A DNA stretch of 64,000 nucleotides from Chitinophagaceae bacterium (GTDB lineage Bacteria; Bacteroidota; Bacteroidia; Chitinophagales; Chitinophagaceae), in the NCBI GenBank assembly GCA_003168265.1, contig PMSV01000019.1, forward strand, positions 124,001 to 188,000, in the 5' to 3' direction. The position numbers were made by a program, and so were the translations under genes. The notes below the pieces were generated by a model. The model saw nothing but the letters and a program-made list of their open reading frames with translations. It was not told the origin of the DNA and ran no database searches. This document shows, piece after piece, positions 1-8,713 of this stretch (position 1 is the stretch's first letter; every line of letters begins with the position of its first letter).

Positions 1-181
1 TGTATTTGGCTTTTTGTTTTTCCTTCAATTGAACTGCATATTCGCCGAGTGTTTTACGTTTGCGGTTAGGGCCATGCTGTCCCGGGGGATTGCTGTTCTT
101 AGTGAGATACTTTCCGTTTCCAAGGATCGGTTCGCCGAATATGCGGCAGATCCTCGTTTTTGGGCCTGTGTAACGTGCCAT
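1..181 (-). CDS. rpsD: 30S ribosomal protein S4, N-terminal part (cut by window edge)
   Basis: Only the first 60 codons lie in the window; the gene continues leftward beyond base 1. The translation opens [18 protein letters not shown] and continues with the [14 protein letters not shown] segment, typical of the start of bacterial S4, a primary 16S rRNA binding protein that nucleates 30S assembly. It follows rpsK on the same strand, the usual order of the alpha operon (rpsM-rpsK-rpsD-rpoA-rplQ), so rpoA and rplQ would be expected just outside the window (inference). Confidence 0.95.
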   Translation of the reverse strand, partial: MARYTGPKTRICRIFGEPILGNGKYLTKNSNPPGQHGPNRKRKTLGEYAVQLKEKQKAKY

Positions 182-214
182 GTTTAATTTATGCTTTGAT
201 TTTTTAATGACGGT

Positions 215-249
215 CGTTTCATCAGTAAAAATCTAAAATCAATGAAACG
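215..249 (-). promoter_or_regulatory. inverted repeat in the rpsK-rpsD spacer, possible leader structure
   Basis: The 124-base spacer between rpsK and rpsD carries an 8-bp perfect inverted repeat (CGTTTCAT at 215-222, ATGAAACG at 242-249) separated by a 19-base AT-rich loop. In the leftward mRNA it forms a hairpin about 35 bases before the rpsD start. S4 is a known autogenous regulator in other phyla, so a structured leader here is plausible, but no homology to a known S4 leader was recognised. It could equally be a processing site or chance. Confidence 0.3.
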
Positions 250-305
250 CCCTTATTCTGATTTGGAGCTGATTTGAACGATTTGTAAAAACCGGCTCCG
301 AATTA

Positions 306-710
306 TTATACCCTTCTCTTTTTAGGGGGCCTGCAACCATTATGAGGAAGCGGTGTGACATCCTTGATCATAACCACTTCAATTCCGGAATTTGACAATG
401 ACCGGATTGCACCTTCCCTGCCGGAACCGGGGCCTTTTACAAATACATCTACCCTCTTCAGACCCGCATCAATAGCTACTTTAGCTGCATCTGCCGCAGC
501 CATTTGTGCCGCATAGGGGGTATTTTTCTTGGAACCCTTAAATCCCATTTTTCCGGCGCTGCTAGCCGAAATAACCTGTCCATGCTTGTTGGTGATGCTG
601 ATGATAATGTTGTTGAAAGTTGCGTTGATATGCGCATCGCCATAGGCATCCACTTTGACTATTCTTTTCTTAGCCGCTACTTTGGCGCTGGGAGCTTGTG
701 CTTTTGCCAT
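306..710 (-). CDS. rpsK: 30S ribosomal protein S11
   Basis: 134 residues, full length for bacterial S11, a protein of the 30S platform near the mRNA exit. After a basic, Ala/Lys-rich N-terminal extension (residues 1-20) come the conserved [15 protein letters not shown] strand region, [15 protein letters not shown], the [15 protein letters not shown] loop and the C-terminal [17 protein letters not shown] signature. It lies 52 bases downstream of rpsM in the same direction and is followed by rpsD. Nothing unusual is seen. Confidence 0.98.
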   Translation of the reverse strand: MAKAQAPSAKVAAKKRIVKVDAYGDAHINATFNNIIISITNKHGQVISASSAGKMGFKGSKKNTPYAAQMAAADAAKVAIDAGLKRVDVFVKGPGSGREGAIRSLSNSGIEVVMIKDVTPLPHNGCRPPKKRRV

Positions 711-762
711 AATATTTTTTAGTGCTGTTCTTTAATTTTTGAAACCAGGATTAATAATTCAA

Positions 763-1146
763 TTATTTCTTCGCCGCTACTTTCTTCTTCCCAGCAACAG
801 TCTTGCGTTTTCCTTTGCGTGTACGGCTATTGGTACGGGTGCGCTGACCACGAACAGGCAGCCCTTTGCGATGGCGAAGACCCCTGTAACAGGCAATGTC
901 CAGTAAACGTTTAATGCTCATCTGGACTTCGGAACGCAGAGCCCCCTCCACTTTGAATTCATTCGTGATGATAGTACGGATGGCATTCAGTTCTTCATCA
1001 TCCCACTGATTGACCTTTTTATCATAACTGATCCCGGCCTTGTCCAGTATATCTCTGGCTGTTGAATTGCCAATACCAAAAATATAGGTAAGGCCAATTT
1101 CTCCTCTTTTGTTCTTTGGTAAATCTACTCCGGCAATACGTGCCAT
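763..1146 (-). CDS. rpsM: 30S ribosomal protein S13
   Basis: 127 residues. S13 sits in the 30S head and contacts P-site tRNA and 50S bridges. The N-terminal [21 protein letters not shown], the helix-turn-helix-like [13 protein letters not shown], and the basic [20 protein letters not shown] stretch are all present. The C terminus is a lysine-rich tail (from about residue 110, ending KKKVAAKK) as often seen in Bacteroidota. It follows rpmJ and precedes rpsK on the same strand. Confidence 0.98.
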   Translation of the reverse strand: MARIAGVDLPKNKRGEIGLTYIFGIGNSTARDILDKAGISYDKKVNQWDDEELNAIRTIITNEFKVEGALRSEVQMSIKRLLDIACYRGLRHRKGLPVRGQRTRTNSRTRKGKRKTVAGKKKVAAKK

Positions 1147-1223
1147 ATGGATTTTTTAAATTTGTAATTCTTGTGTCTCTTTCTATCCTATATTCTATCT
1201 TATAACTTTAATAGGAAATCAAT

Positions 1224-1340
1224 TTATCCCTGACGTTGTTTAAAACGGGGATTCTTTTTGTTGATTACATACAGCTTCCCTTTTCTGCGAACGATCTTAC
1301 AATCTACACTGCGCTTTTTAATGGATGCTCTGACTTTCAC
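1224..1340 (-). CDS. rpmJ: 50S ribosomal protein L36
   Basis: A 38-codon gene. Reading leftward from a GTG start at 1340 gives (M)[18 protein letters not shown] and so on, ending NPRFKQRQG before TAA, the full length of L36. L36 is a small, usually zinc-binding ribosomal protein with a C-x2-C-x12-C-x4-H motif. This copy retains only one Cys, so it is the zinc-free (C-minus) type. It lies between infA (34-base gap) and rpsM (77-base gap), its normal place. No in-frame ATG exists nearby, so GTG is the start. Confidence 0.93.
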   Translation of the reverse strand: MKVRASIKKRSVDCKIVRRKGKLYVINKKNPRFKQRQG

Positions 1341-1373
1341 TGCCTTTGTTTTTTTATTTATTAATGAACCGGA

Positions 1374-1592
1374 TCATTTGTATCTGAATATGATCCTCCC
1401 CCTCGTTAAATCATAGGGACTCATCTCCACTCCCACTTTATCACCGGGCAGGATTCGAATATAATTCATCCTCATTTTACCCGAAATAGTCGCCAGTATT
1501 TCGTGCCCATTTTCCAGCTTCACTTTGAACATGGCATTTGACAAAGCTTCCACAATCGTTCCATCCTGTTTAATGAGTGCTTGTTTAGCCAT
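1374..1592 (-). CDS. infA: translation initiation factor IF-1
   Basis: 72 residues, the exact family length. This S1-type OB-fold protein binds the 30S A site during initiation. Conserved blocks visible are [22 protein letters not shown], the [23 protein letters not shown] core and the C-terminal [10 protein letters not shown]. It is the first gene of the leftward cluster. Upstream there is an unrelated hypothetical gene rather than secY or map, so the ribosomal supercluster is broken here. A near-consensus -7 box (TATCTTCG, bases 1616-1609) lies upstream on the same strand. Confidence 0.97.
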   Translation of the reverse strand: MAKQALIKQDGTIVEALSNAMFKVKLENGHEILATISGKMRMNYIRILPGDKVGVEMSPYDLTRGRIIFRYK

Positions 1593-1719
1593 ACAATTTT
1601 TGGGAGCGCGAAGATAAGACGGTCTTGGCGAATTATGAAAAATTCGTGGAAAAAAACGGGTTTTTTGGGGAAAAGAATAAGGTAGATGAACTTTTTCTCA
1701 AAAGTTGGCACTCAAAACG

Positions 1720-2115
1720 TTAAATAGCGAGCTCCACTTTCGTCATCTGGGCATAGTGGTTCTGCAATTCATGTATACTGATCGGATGGGCAAAATGCCT
1801 CCTGTCCTCCCTGTACCAGATCTCAAAAGAGGAAAAATGATCCTTTGAGGGCAGAAGGATCCGGAAAGCTTCCTTTTTGTATTTGACACTTCCATCCGGA
1901 TTGTCCTCCCTTTCAAATCCAAATCTTATAAGCTGCTCATCGCTAAGATCAATAGGGAATAAATGTTCGGGTTCATACCAGAAATCCTGTATTTCTGTCT
2001 GGACAGAGATCAGTTTGTCTTCCCAGTCCAGACCGGTCACCTCACCTTCTCTTTTTTCACCTTCAAACTCCACTATGACTCTATCCCCAATCTTTAATTC
2101 ATTGAATTTTATCAT
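1720..2115 (-). CDS. conserved hypothetical protein, SH3/Tudor-like N-terminal part
   Basis: 131 residues from the ATG at 2115. An in-frame earlier start at 2154 would add 13 hydrophobic residues that do not fit the family-like opening MIKFNELKIGDRVIVEFEGE. The first 60 residues alternate charged and hydrophobic residues like a small beta barrel (KIGDRVIVEFEGEKREGEVTG), followed by WYREDRRHFAHPISIHELQNH near the C terminus, where His and aromatic residues cluster. No catalytic motif or signal peptide is seen. I recognise it only as a conserved Bacteroidota hypothetical; its function is unknown. It stands alone between infA and the Cys-cluster protein. Confidence 0.75.
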   Translation of the reverse strand: MIKFNELKIGDRVIVEFEGEKREGEVTGLDWEDKLISVQTEIQDFWYEPEHLFPIDLSDEQLIRFGFEREDNPDGSVKYKKEAFRILLPSKDHFSSFEIWYREDRRHFAHPISIHELQNHYAQMTKVELAI

Positions 2116-2207
2116 ATAACTGCTTTTGATACACCAATTTACTAAAAAAATCATTTCATCTGAATATCAATATTCTTTTTGAGTTTGTCAGAAGGAACCA
2201 CAGCAAT

Positions 2208-2732
2208 TCATTGATCTTTTTGAGGCAAATCGTTCATGCCCTGTTTCATCAGTCCTTCCAGGACAAAGTAGACGATAGGACAGAACTCCGAGTTTTTTAG
2301 AGTCAATTGCTTTCTCTTAACTAAAATGTCCTCGTTGGTATAGGGGAAACGGCGGCAGTCCGAGGGCCGATTCTCATAAATCCCGCAATGATTGTTATCC
2401 CCCAGAAAGGGGCAGGGTGTGGATTTAACAACATAATCCCCTTCCTCATCCAGTTTCAGATAGGTTTCTATAAAGTCTCCCTCCTTCATTTTCAACACCT
2501 TAGCAATTCTTTTTATGTCAGGTGTTTTGAACCTGGGGGAATATTTTTTACAACAATTGGCGCAGCCAAGGCAATCAATACGGGTAAAAGCCTCTTCATG
2601 CAATTCTGGCAACTGCTTCAAAATCAAATTTTTATCTGCATCCCGAAGAAATTGGGCATAGGCCTTGCGGCGAACTGCAGATTTCTGCTCCCAATTTCGC
2701 ATCAGATCCTGTTCCTTTCCTGGCTGGTGCAT
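2208..2732 (-). CDS. YkgJ family cysteine cluster protein
   Basis: 174 residues. The defining feature of the YkgJ/UPF0153 family is present: C-L-G-C-A-N-C-C around residue 55-62, followed by a CPFL motif, CGIYENRPSDCRRFP, and a late Cys (EFCP). These are presumed to bind a metal ion or Fe-S cluster; the biochemical role of the family is not established. No signal peptide, so cytoplasmic. It is divergent from the sterol-desaturase gene, with only 74 bases between the two starts, so the promoters overlap or are closely packed. Confidence 0.85.
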   Translation of the reverse strand: MHQPGKEQDLMRNWEQKSAVRRKAYAQFLRDADKNLILKQLPELHEEAFTRIDCLGCANCCKKYSPRFKTPDIKRIAKVLKMKEGDFIETYLKLDEEGDYVVKSTPCPFLGDNNHCGIYENRPSDCRRFPYTNEDILVKRKQLTLKNSEFCPIVYFVLEGLMKQGMNDLPQKDQ

Positions 2733-2806
2733 TGTCTTGATTCAAATGTTTTGCAAATTAAAGTCAATCCTGCCTATTTCTATAGACAGGTTATTATCTT
2801 GCGCAG

Positions 2807-3703
2807 GTGAATTCCCTGAAAGAGCAGATACTTCTTTTAGCCAGCACCCCGCTGTATATCCTTATTATCGGAGGGGAGATCCTGCTCGGCAACTATCAGC
2901 ATCGCAAGCTCTATACCTTGAAAGACAGCCTGAACAATCTTTATCTTATGCTGATCAATTCCGGCCTCGACCTTTTTTCAAGAGCAAGCTATCTCATCCT
3001 GCTCCAGTTCTTTTATATTCATAATATTCTGTCCATTCATAACGCAGTCGCCTATTGGATTTTATTACTGATCTCGGAAGACTTTATATATTACTGGTTG
3101 CACCGGTTTGATCATGAAATACGGTTTTTCTGGGCCGTCCACGTAACGCATCATTCTTCGGAAAAAATGAATTTCACGGTTGGGTTCCGTTCATCCGCCT
3201 TTCAACCCCTGTATCGTTTCATCTATTTTATTCCATTGGCATGGACGGGCTTTCGGCCCATAGATATCCTGTTTGTCTATTCGGCCACACAGATTTGGGG
3301 GATACTGGTACACACAGAACTCGTGGGGAAGATGGGCATCCTGGAATATTTTATGGTGACCCCCTCACACCATCGTGTCCATCACGCATCCAACCCCAAA
3401 TACCTTGATAAGAATATGGGAATGTTCCTGATTGTCTGGGATAAATTATTTGGCACTTATCAGCCTGAATTACCTGATTTTCAGTACCAGCCAAAGAAAT
3501 ACGGCCTCACCAAAAATCTTGAAAAAAGAGACGCGATTCATATCGTATTTCACGAATGGATTAACATTTTCCGTGATATATGTAAGGAAGACCTGACCTG
3601 GAAGCAGAGATGGAATTATATATTCGGACCTCCGGGATGGAGCCATGATGGCAGCAGCCTCACCAGTAAGCAAATTCGTGAAAAAGAAGATCTGATTATT
3701 TAA
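2807..3703 (+). CDS. sterol desaturase / fatty acid hydroxylase family protein
   Basis: 298 residues starting at GTG. This is an integral membrane di-iron oxygenase of the fatty acid hydroxylase superfamily. The histidine clusters that bind the two irons are intact: H99-x3-H103, H112-x2-H115-H116 and H188-H189-x2-H192-H193. Hydrophobic segments lie at about 8-30, 48-75, 80-97 and 135-170. The substrate is unknown; relatives hydroxylate or desaturate sterols, carotenoids, alkylglycerols or lipid A/sphingolipid chains. The last 8 bases overlap the 3' end of the convergent NlpC/P60 gene. Confidence 0.88.
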   Translation: MNSLKEQILLLASTPLYILIIGGEILLGNYQHRKLYTLKDSLNNLYLMLINSGLDLFSRASYLILLQFFYIHNILSIHNAVAYWILLLISEDFIYYWLHRFDHEIRFFWAVHVTHHSSEKMNFTVGFRSSAFQPLYRFIYFIPLAWTGFRPIDILFVYSATQIWGILVHTELVGKMGILEYFMVTPSHHRVHHASNPKYLDKNMGMFLIVWDKLFGTYQPELPDFQYQPKKYGLTKNLEKRDAIHIVFHEWINIFRDICKEDLTWKQRWNYIFGPPGWSHDGSSLTSKQIREKEDLII

Positions 3704-4403
3704 CCACCGCATCGGGCATGGAAATAGCAGCATTGATCCTTCCTCCGCCCACAAAATGTTCGTTATAATAACCGGAACTCATGTCGTTAATCTGTACGCC
3801 TGAAACCGAGGCATGAATGAATTTATTATTTCGCAGGTAAACTCCAACATGCGTAACCATTTTCTTATTTCCATGGAGGGTATGAAAAAAAACCAGGTCC
3901 CCTTCCTGCAGCTCATTGCGTGAAACCCGGCTGGTTATATTGTATTGATCCCTGGAGATTCTCGGAAGTGAACTGATACCGTAAACATTTGAAATAAGTG
4001 TTGAAACAAAGGCGGAACAATCTATGCCCTCTTTATCATTTCCACCATAGTGGTACTTGGCACCATACCATTCGTCCATAAATTCAAGTAAACGCTCGTT
4101 TTGCATTTCTTCTACCTGGGCGTCTTCGAGAATGGCGTATTTGAACTGAAGGGGTGAAAAATATTCAATTGCTGAAGGATGAGAATAGAAATGGGCGTTT
4201 CTTGAATTAATGGTCTTTCCACCTGAAACCGTATTCATTTGCTGGTTGCCGGTATTATTTATCCTCACATTATCTATAAATTGAATGGAACCCTGACTCC
4301 CCGCCTTGTTTCCAGTCCTGTCATTCTCAGAAACAGCCGGTTTCAGAAGGCTGCAACCAGTGGAAAAAAAAACAAATCCAACAATATAAACCGGAAACTT
4401 CAT
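3696..4403 (-). CDS. NlpC/P60 family lipoprotein (cell-wall endopeptidase)
   Basis: 235 residues. The N terminus is a lipoprotein signal with lipobox ending STGC (Cys17), so it is probably anchored facing the periplasm. The C-terminal half is an NlpC/P60 cysteine peptidase domain: catalytic Cys129 in GIDCSAF, His185 in THVGVY and His197 in FIHAS. Such enzymes cleave peptide stems in peptidoglycan (D-gamma-glutamyl-diaminopimelate bonds in many relatives). The start is supported by a purine-rich AAAAGGAG 3 bases before the ATG, one of few Shine-Dalgarno-like sites in the window. It is convergent with the desaturase and divergent from dnaE. Confidence 0.93.
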   Translation of the reverse strand: MKFPVYIVGFVFFSTGCSLLKPAVSENDRTGNKAGSQGSIQFIDNVRINNTGNQQMNTVSGGKTINSRNAHFYSHPSAIEYFSPLQFKYAILEDAQVEEMQNERLLEFMDEWYGAKYHYGGNDKEGIDCSAFVSTLISNVYGISSLPRISRDQYNITSRVSRNELQEGDLVFFHTLHGNKKMVTHVGVYLRNNKFIHASVSGVQINDMSSGYYNEHFVGGGRINAAISMPDAVVK

Positions 4404-4546
4404 GATCTCCTTTTAAGATAATGCACAGTAAACGAAAATAAACAACTAAAAATATAAAATATTGTGGAAAGTTTATACGGCCAGCCGAACGAAAATTGTG
4501 GATTTTTGTAACTACTTGTATAAGATCGCCCACTGAATCAGTCAAA

Positions 4547-7500
4547 ATGCCGAAATTCTCCCATTTACATGTTCATACGCAGTTTTCACTTTTGGATGGA
4601 GCTGCGTCGATCCAAAGCCTTTACAAGAAAGCCATTGACAATAAGATGCCGGCCCTGGCCATCACGGATCATGGTAATATGTTCGGTGCTTTTGAATTTG
4701 TATCGGAAGCCTATAAACATAAAAATGAGGATGGGAGCCTGAAAGTTAAGCCTGTAGTCGGCTGTGAATTTTATGTGGTAGAGGACCGGCATCGCAAGAC
4801 CTTCAGCAAGGAAGTAAAGGATGATCGTTATCATCAGGTTTTTCTGGCCAAGAATAAGACCGGCTACCAAAATCTGATCATGCTCACTTCCCTGGGTTAT
4901 GTCGAGGGCATGTACAGCAAATATCCGCGCATCGACAGGGAACTGATCCTAAAATACCGGGAAGGGCTGATCGCCACCACCTGCTGCATCGGAGCCTATG
5001 TTCCGCAAACCATCCTCCACGAAACTGAGGAAAAGGCGGAAAAAGAATTCAAATGGTGGCTTGACACTTTTGGAAACGATTATTTTGTCGAATTGCAAAG
5101 GCATAACCTGCCTGAACAGGACAAGGTCAATCAGGTCTTGCTTAAATTTGCGCGTAAATACAATGTACCTGTCATTGCCACTAATGACAGTCACTATACT
5201 GAAAGAGAGGATTACAATGCCCATGATATTTTACTTTGCATCAATACCGGGGAAAAGCAAAACACGCCGGGAATGGATGATTTCGTCAATGACGAAGCAA
5301 TGGTAAAAAACCGCCGTTTCAAATTTCCCAATGATCAGTTCTATTTCAAGACGCCGCAGGAAATGAGCGAGCTCTTTCACGATATTCCGGAAGCGATCGA
5401 CAATACCAATCTGATCGTGGATAAAGTGGATTTGCTTCATCTTAAAAAAGATATCCTGCTGCCTGCCTTTCCAGTTCCGCAAGCCTTCCAGATCCATGAG
5501 GACAATAATCTCAACCAATGGGAATATCTGAAACACCTGACTTTCGAGGGAGCCAAAAAAAGGTATTCAGAGATCGATGCCTCCCTTCAGGAAAGGATAG
5601 ATTTTGAACTATTCACCGTCAAGACGATGGGTTTTGCAGGCTACTTTCTGATCGTGAGCGATTTTATCCGTGCAGGAAGGGAAATGGGCGTATTCGTCGG
5701 TCCGGGCCGTGGTTCTGCAGCAGGCAGTGTGGTAGCCTATTGCATTGGGATCACTAATATCGATCCCATCAAATACAATCTGCTCTTCGAGCGCTTTCTC
5801 AATCCGGACCGCAAATCCATGCCAGATATAGATACCGATTTTGATGATGAAGGAAGACAGAAGGTAATCGACTATGTCGTTAAAAAATACGGTCGTAACC
5901 AGGTGGCTCAAATCATCACTTATGGTACAATGGCAGCCAAAATGAGCATTAAGGACGTAGCCCGTGTCATGGACCTTCCGCTCGCTGATTCAAATGCGCT
6001 GGCCAAACTGGTACCTGAACGCCCGGGCACAACACTCAAGAAAGTGCTGCATGCCCCCGCTCATAAATCAGATGAAACCTTTTTCCCGGACGAGATGGAG
6101 AACCTGAAAAAGATCCGGGAAATCTATCAGGAGGAATCCTTACAGAGTAAGGTATTGCACGAAGCAGAAAGATTGGAAGGATCCGTTCGCAATACGGGCC
6201 TTCATGCGGCCGGGATCATCATAGCCCCTGAGGATTTGTTCAATATTCTTCCGGTATGCACTGCAAAAGACTCAGATTTGCTGGTTACACAGATAGAAGG
6301 CAGCATTATTGAAGAAGCCGGAGTAATTAAAATGGACTTCCTTGGCCTCAGGACCCTTAATATTCTGAAAACTGCTCTCGACCTCATCAAAGAAAATCAC
6401 GGGATCGATATTGATATTGACACCATACCACTGGATGATAAAAAAACCTTTGAACTCTTTCAAAAGGCGGAGACCATCGCCACTTTCCAGTTTGAAGGCC
6501 CCGGCATGCAGAAATACCTGAAAGATCTCAAACCTGATAAATTCGATGATCTGATCGCAATGAATGCGTTGTACCGTCCGGGGCCGATAGCGTATATCCC
6601 TAATTATATTGACCGAAAGCATGGCAGGGAGCAGATCAGCTTTGACCTCCCGGTGATGGAAGAATATTTGAAAGACACTTACGGAATCACGGTCTACCAG
6701 GAACAGGTCATGCTGCTGGCCCAAAAATTGGCAGGCTTTACAAAGGGAGAGGCTGATGTTCTTCGAAAGGCGATGGGAAAAAAAGATCGTAAGACCCTGG
6801 ATAAAATGAAAAGCAGTTTTATCAATGGCGCAAAGGACAGGAACCATAAACCTGAGATCCTGGAAAAAATATGGACTGACTGGGAAGCATTTGCACAATA
6901 TGCATTCAACAAGTCCCATTCCACTTGTTATGCTTTTGTCGCATACCAGACTGCCTACCTAAAGGCCCATTATCCCTCAGAATATATGGCTGCCGTGCTC
7001 AACCATGCAGGAAGTATCGAAAAGATCACTTTTTACATGGAAGAATGCAAACGCATGGGCCTTAAAGTGCTTGGTCCGAATATCAACGAATCCCAAAAAG
7101 GCTTTGCTGCCAAACTAAATGGTGAAATCAGGGTCGGCCTGGGGGGACTAAAGGGTGTGGGAGAAGCAGCCATTGAGGGCATCATCTCTGAGCGTAAACG
7201 GAATGGTAATTTCAAAACAATATTCGACCTGGTAAAACGGGTCAACCAACGCACGGTAAACAAAAAGACCCTGGAAAACCTGGCCTATGCAGGTGCTTTC
7301 GATTGCTTTAAGGAAATGCATAGAGCTCAGTACTTCCACATTCCTCCGGGAGATACTGCTTCAGGCCTGGAAAAGATCATCAAATTCGGAAACGTCTACC
7401 AGACCAATTCCACCCAGACTAGTAATAGCCTTTTCGGGGATCTGGCCATGCCTGAAATAGCAACTCCAAAAATTCCTGCCTGCGAACCCTGGGGACTGAC

Positions 7501-8161
7501 TCAATTACTTGATCATGAAAAAGAAATCACGGGCATGTTCCTTAGCGGGCATCCGCTCGATCATTTTAGATTTGAAATAAAGTATTACGGTATTACAAGG
7601 ATAGGTGAATTCAATGAAATCAAAGAATCCATCGCCTTGCTTTCGCAACCTAATAAGAATTATCGCCTAGCCGGGTTGATTGTGGATGCACAACACCGGG
7701 TTTCCAAAAACGGGAAGCAATTCGGTTCATTCTTCCTTGAAGATTATTCCGGTAAGACTGAGTTCATACTATGGAGTGAGGACTATGCCAGGTATTCCAA
7801 GTACCTGGAAAAGGGCATGAATATTTTCATAACGGGCCAATTCCGAAAACGTTACCAAAAGGAAGAATATGAATTTAAAGTAGAAAAAATTATTCTGCTG
7901 GAAACCATCAAACAACTCCTTACCAGGCAGTTGATCATTGAAATGGATGCACGTTACCTAACCGGGGAAAAGATTGATTTTCTTCAACATAATATCAAAA
8001 GATACCCGGGTAAATCCGGCCTGAAATTTAATATCTCAGAATCCAAATCAAAATTCAAGATCACTATGCAAACATTGGACACGGGATTTGAGATGAATGA
8101 CGAAATGGCCGCTTTTATTGAAAATTCCCCGGAAATGGATGTGCAGGTGCTGACAGTTTGA
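4547..8161 (+). CDS. dnaE: DNA polymerase III subunit alpha
   Basis: 1204 residues from ATG 4547. An earlier in-frame start at 4496 adds residues that precede the conserved MPKFSHLHVHTQFSLLDGA opening. Domain order is PHP (1 to about 280), palm/fingers with the metal-binding aspartates D427 and D429 in PDIDTDF, then a helix-hairpin-helix region and a C-terminal OB fold (about 1010-1100). The PHP metal ligands look intact (HVH, TDHGN, GCEF, NDSHY), which in other bacteria goes with intrinsic 3'-5' proofreading. A probable sliding-clamp motif NSLFG sits at 960-964. It is a single gene divergent from the NlpC lipoprotein. Confidence 0.97.
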   Translation: MPKFSHLHVHTQFSLLDGAASIQSLYKKAIDNKMPALAITDHGNMFGAFEFVSEAYKHKNEDGSLKVKPVVGCEFYVVEDRHRKTFSKEVKDDRYHQVFLAKNKTGYQNLIMLTSLGYVEGMYSKYPRIDRELILKYREGLIATTCCIGAYVPQTILHETEEKAEKEFKWWLDTFGNDYFVELQRHNLPEQDKVNQVLLKFARKYNVPVIATNDSHYTEREDYNAHDILLCINTGEKQNTPGMDDFVNDEAMVKNRRFKFPNDQFYFKTPQEMSELFHDIPEAIDNTNLIVDKVDLLHLKKDILLPAFPVPQAFQIHEDNNLNQWEYLKHLTFEGAKKRYSEIDASLQERIDFELFTVKTMGFAGYFLIVSDFIRAGREMGVFVGPGRGSAAGSVVAYCIGITNIDPIKYNLLFERFLNPDRKSMPDIDTDFDDEGRQKVIDYVVKKYGRNQVAQIITYGTMAAKMSIKDVARVMDLPLADSNALAKLVPERPGTTLKKVLHAPAHKSDETFFPDEMENLKKIREIYQEESLQSKVLHEAERLEGSVRNTGLHAAGIIIAPEDLFNILPVCTAKDSDLLVTQIEGSIIEEAGVIKMDFLGLRTLNILKTALDLIKENHGIDIDIDTIPLDDKKTFELFQKAETIATFQFEGPGMQKYLKDLKPDKFDDLIAMNALYRPGPIAYIPNYIDRKHGREQISFDLPVMEEYLKDTYGITVYQEQVMLLAQKLAGFTKGEADVLRKAMGKKDRKTLDKMKSSFINGAKDRNHKPEILEKIWTDWEAFAQYAFNKSHSTCYAFVAYQTAYLKAHYPSEYMAAVLNHAGSIEKITFYMEECKRMGLKVLGPNINESQKGFAAKLNGEIRVGLGGLKGVGEAAIEGIISERKRNGNFKTIFDLVKRVNQRTVNKKTLENLAYAGAFDCFKEMHRAQYFHIPPGDTASGLEKIIKFGNVYQTNSTQTSNSLFGDLAMPEIATPKIPACEPWGLTQLLDHEKEITGMFLSGHPLDHFRFEIKYYGITRIGEFNEIKESIALLSQPNKNYRLAGLIVDAQHRVSKNGKQFGSFFLEDYSGKTEFILWSEDYARYSKYLEKGMNIFITGQFRKRYQKEEYEFKVEKIILLETIKQLLTRQLIIEMDARYLTGEKIDFLQHNIKRYPGKSGLKFNISESKSKFKITMQTLDTGFEMNDEMAAFIENSPEMDVQVLTV

Positions 8162-8307
8162 ATGATGCCCTGTCCTTTAGGCCTTTGGAACTTTTTGGAA
8201 ACAGATTTGTTAATTGTAAACATGCGTGAAGGAAAAAGATGTGGTGCTTTTGACCATTAATTTGCTGATTATTGTTGAAATTTGTTTTTTAAATTAAAAT
8301 ATATACT

Positions 8308-8625
8308 ATGGCTGTAGAATTGACAGATACAAATTTTCAGGAAAAGGTAATTTCCTCGGATAAACTTACCGTGGTAGATTTTTGGGCTGAGTGGTGCGGA
8401 CCGTGCCGTGCAATCGGACCTGTCATAGAAGAATTGTCTAAGGAATACAATGGAAAAATCAATGTTGGGAAGGTAAACGTCGACCATAATCCCCAGCTTT
8501 CAGTGAAATACGGAATCACTTCCATTCCCGCAATTCTCTTTATAAAGGGAGGGTCTGTAGTGGATAAGCTGGTTGGCGCACAACCTAAAGGGAATTTCGT
8601 GAAAAAGATCGAAGCCCATATTTAA
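8308..8625 (+). CDS. trxA: thioredoxin
   Basis: 105 residues, typical thioredoxin length. The redox motif WCGPC is at 29-33 (C30, C33), with the conserved FWAEW before it and cis-proline in SIPAILF about 45 residues later. No signal peptide, so it is the cytoplasmic protein-disulfide reductant that works with thioredoxin reductase. It follows dnaE after 146 bases with no shared operon evident and ends just before a strong hairpin terminator. Confidence 0.97.
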   Translation: MAVELTDTNFQEKVISSDKLTVVDFWAEWCGPCRAIGPVIEELSKEYNGKINVGKVNVDHNPQLSVKYGITSIPAILFIKGGSVVDKLVGAQPKGNFVKKIEAHI

Positions 8626-8643
8626 AAGACTCCGAAAATGAGT

Positions 8644-8680
8644 AAAAGAAAGACTGCAATTTGGCGGTCTTTCTTTTTTT
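8644..8680. terminator. bidirectional intrinsic terminator between trxA and sigma gene
   Basis: An 11-bp perfect stem (AAAAGAAAGAC at 8644-8654 with GTCTTTCTTTT at 8667-8677), a 12-base loop and a run of T on the plus strand; the A-rich left arm gives a T tract for leftward transcripts. It lies between convergent genes and can serve both. Confidence 0.85.
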
Positions 8681-8713
8681 CCACCATAAACTATACCTGC
8701 CTTGCTCTGTTTT

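Noticed and set aside
1650-1667. A/T-only hairpin after the hypothetical gene upstream of infA
   Set aside because: The stem is almost only A-T pairs with a tiny loop, a weak terminator at best.
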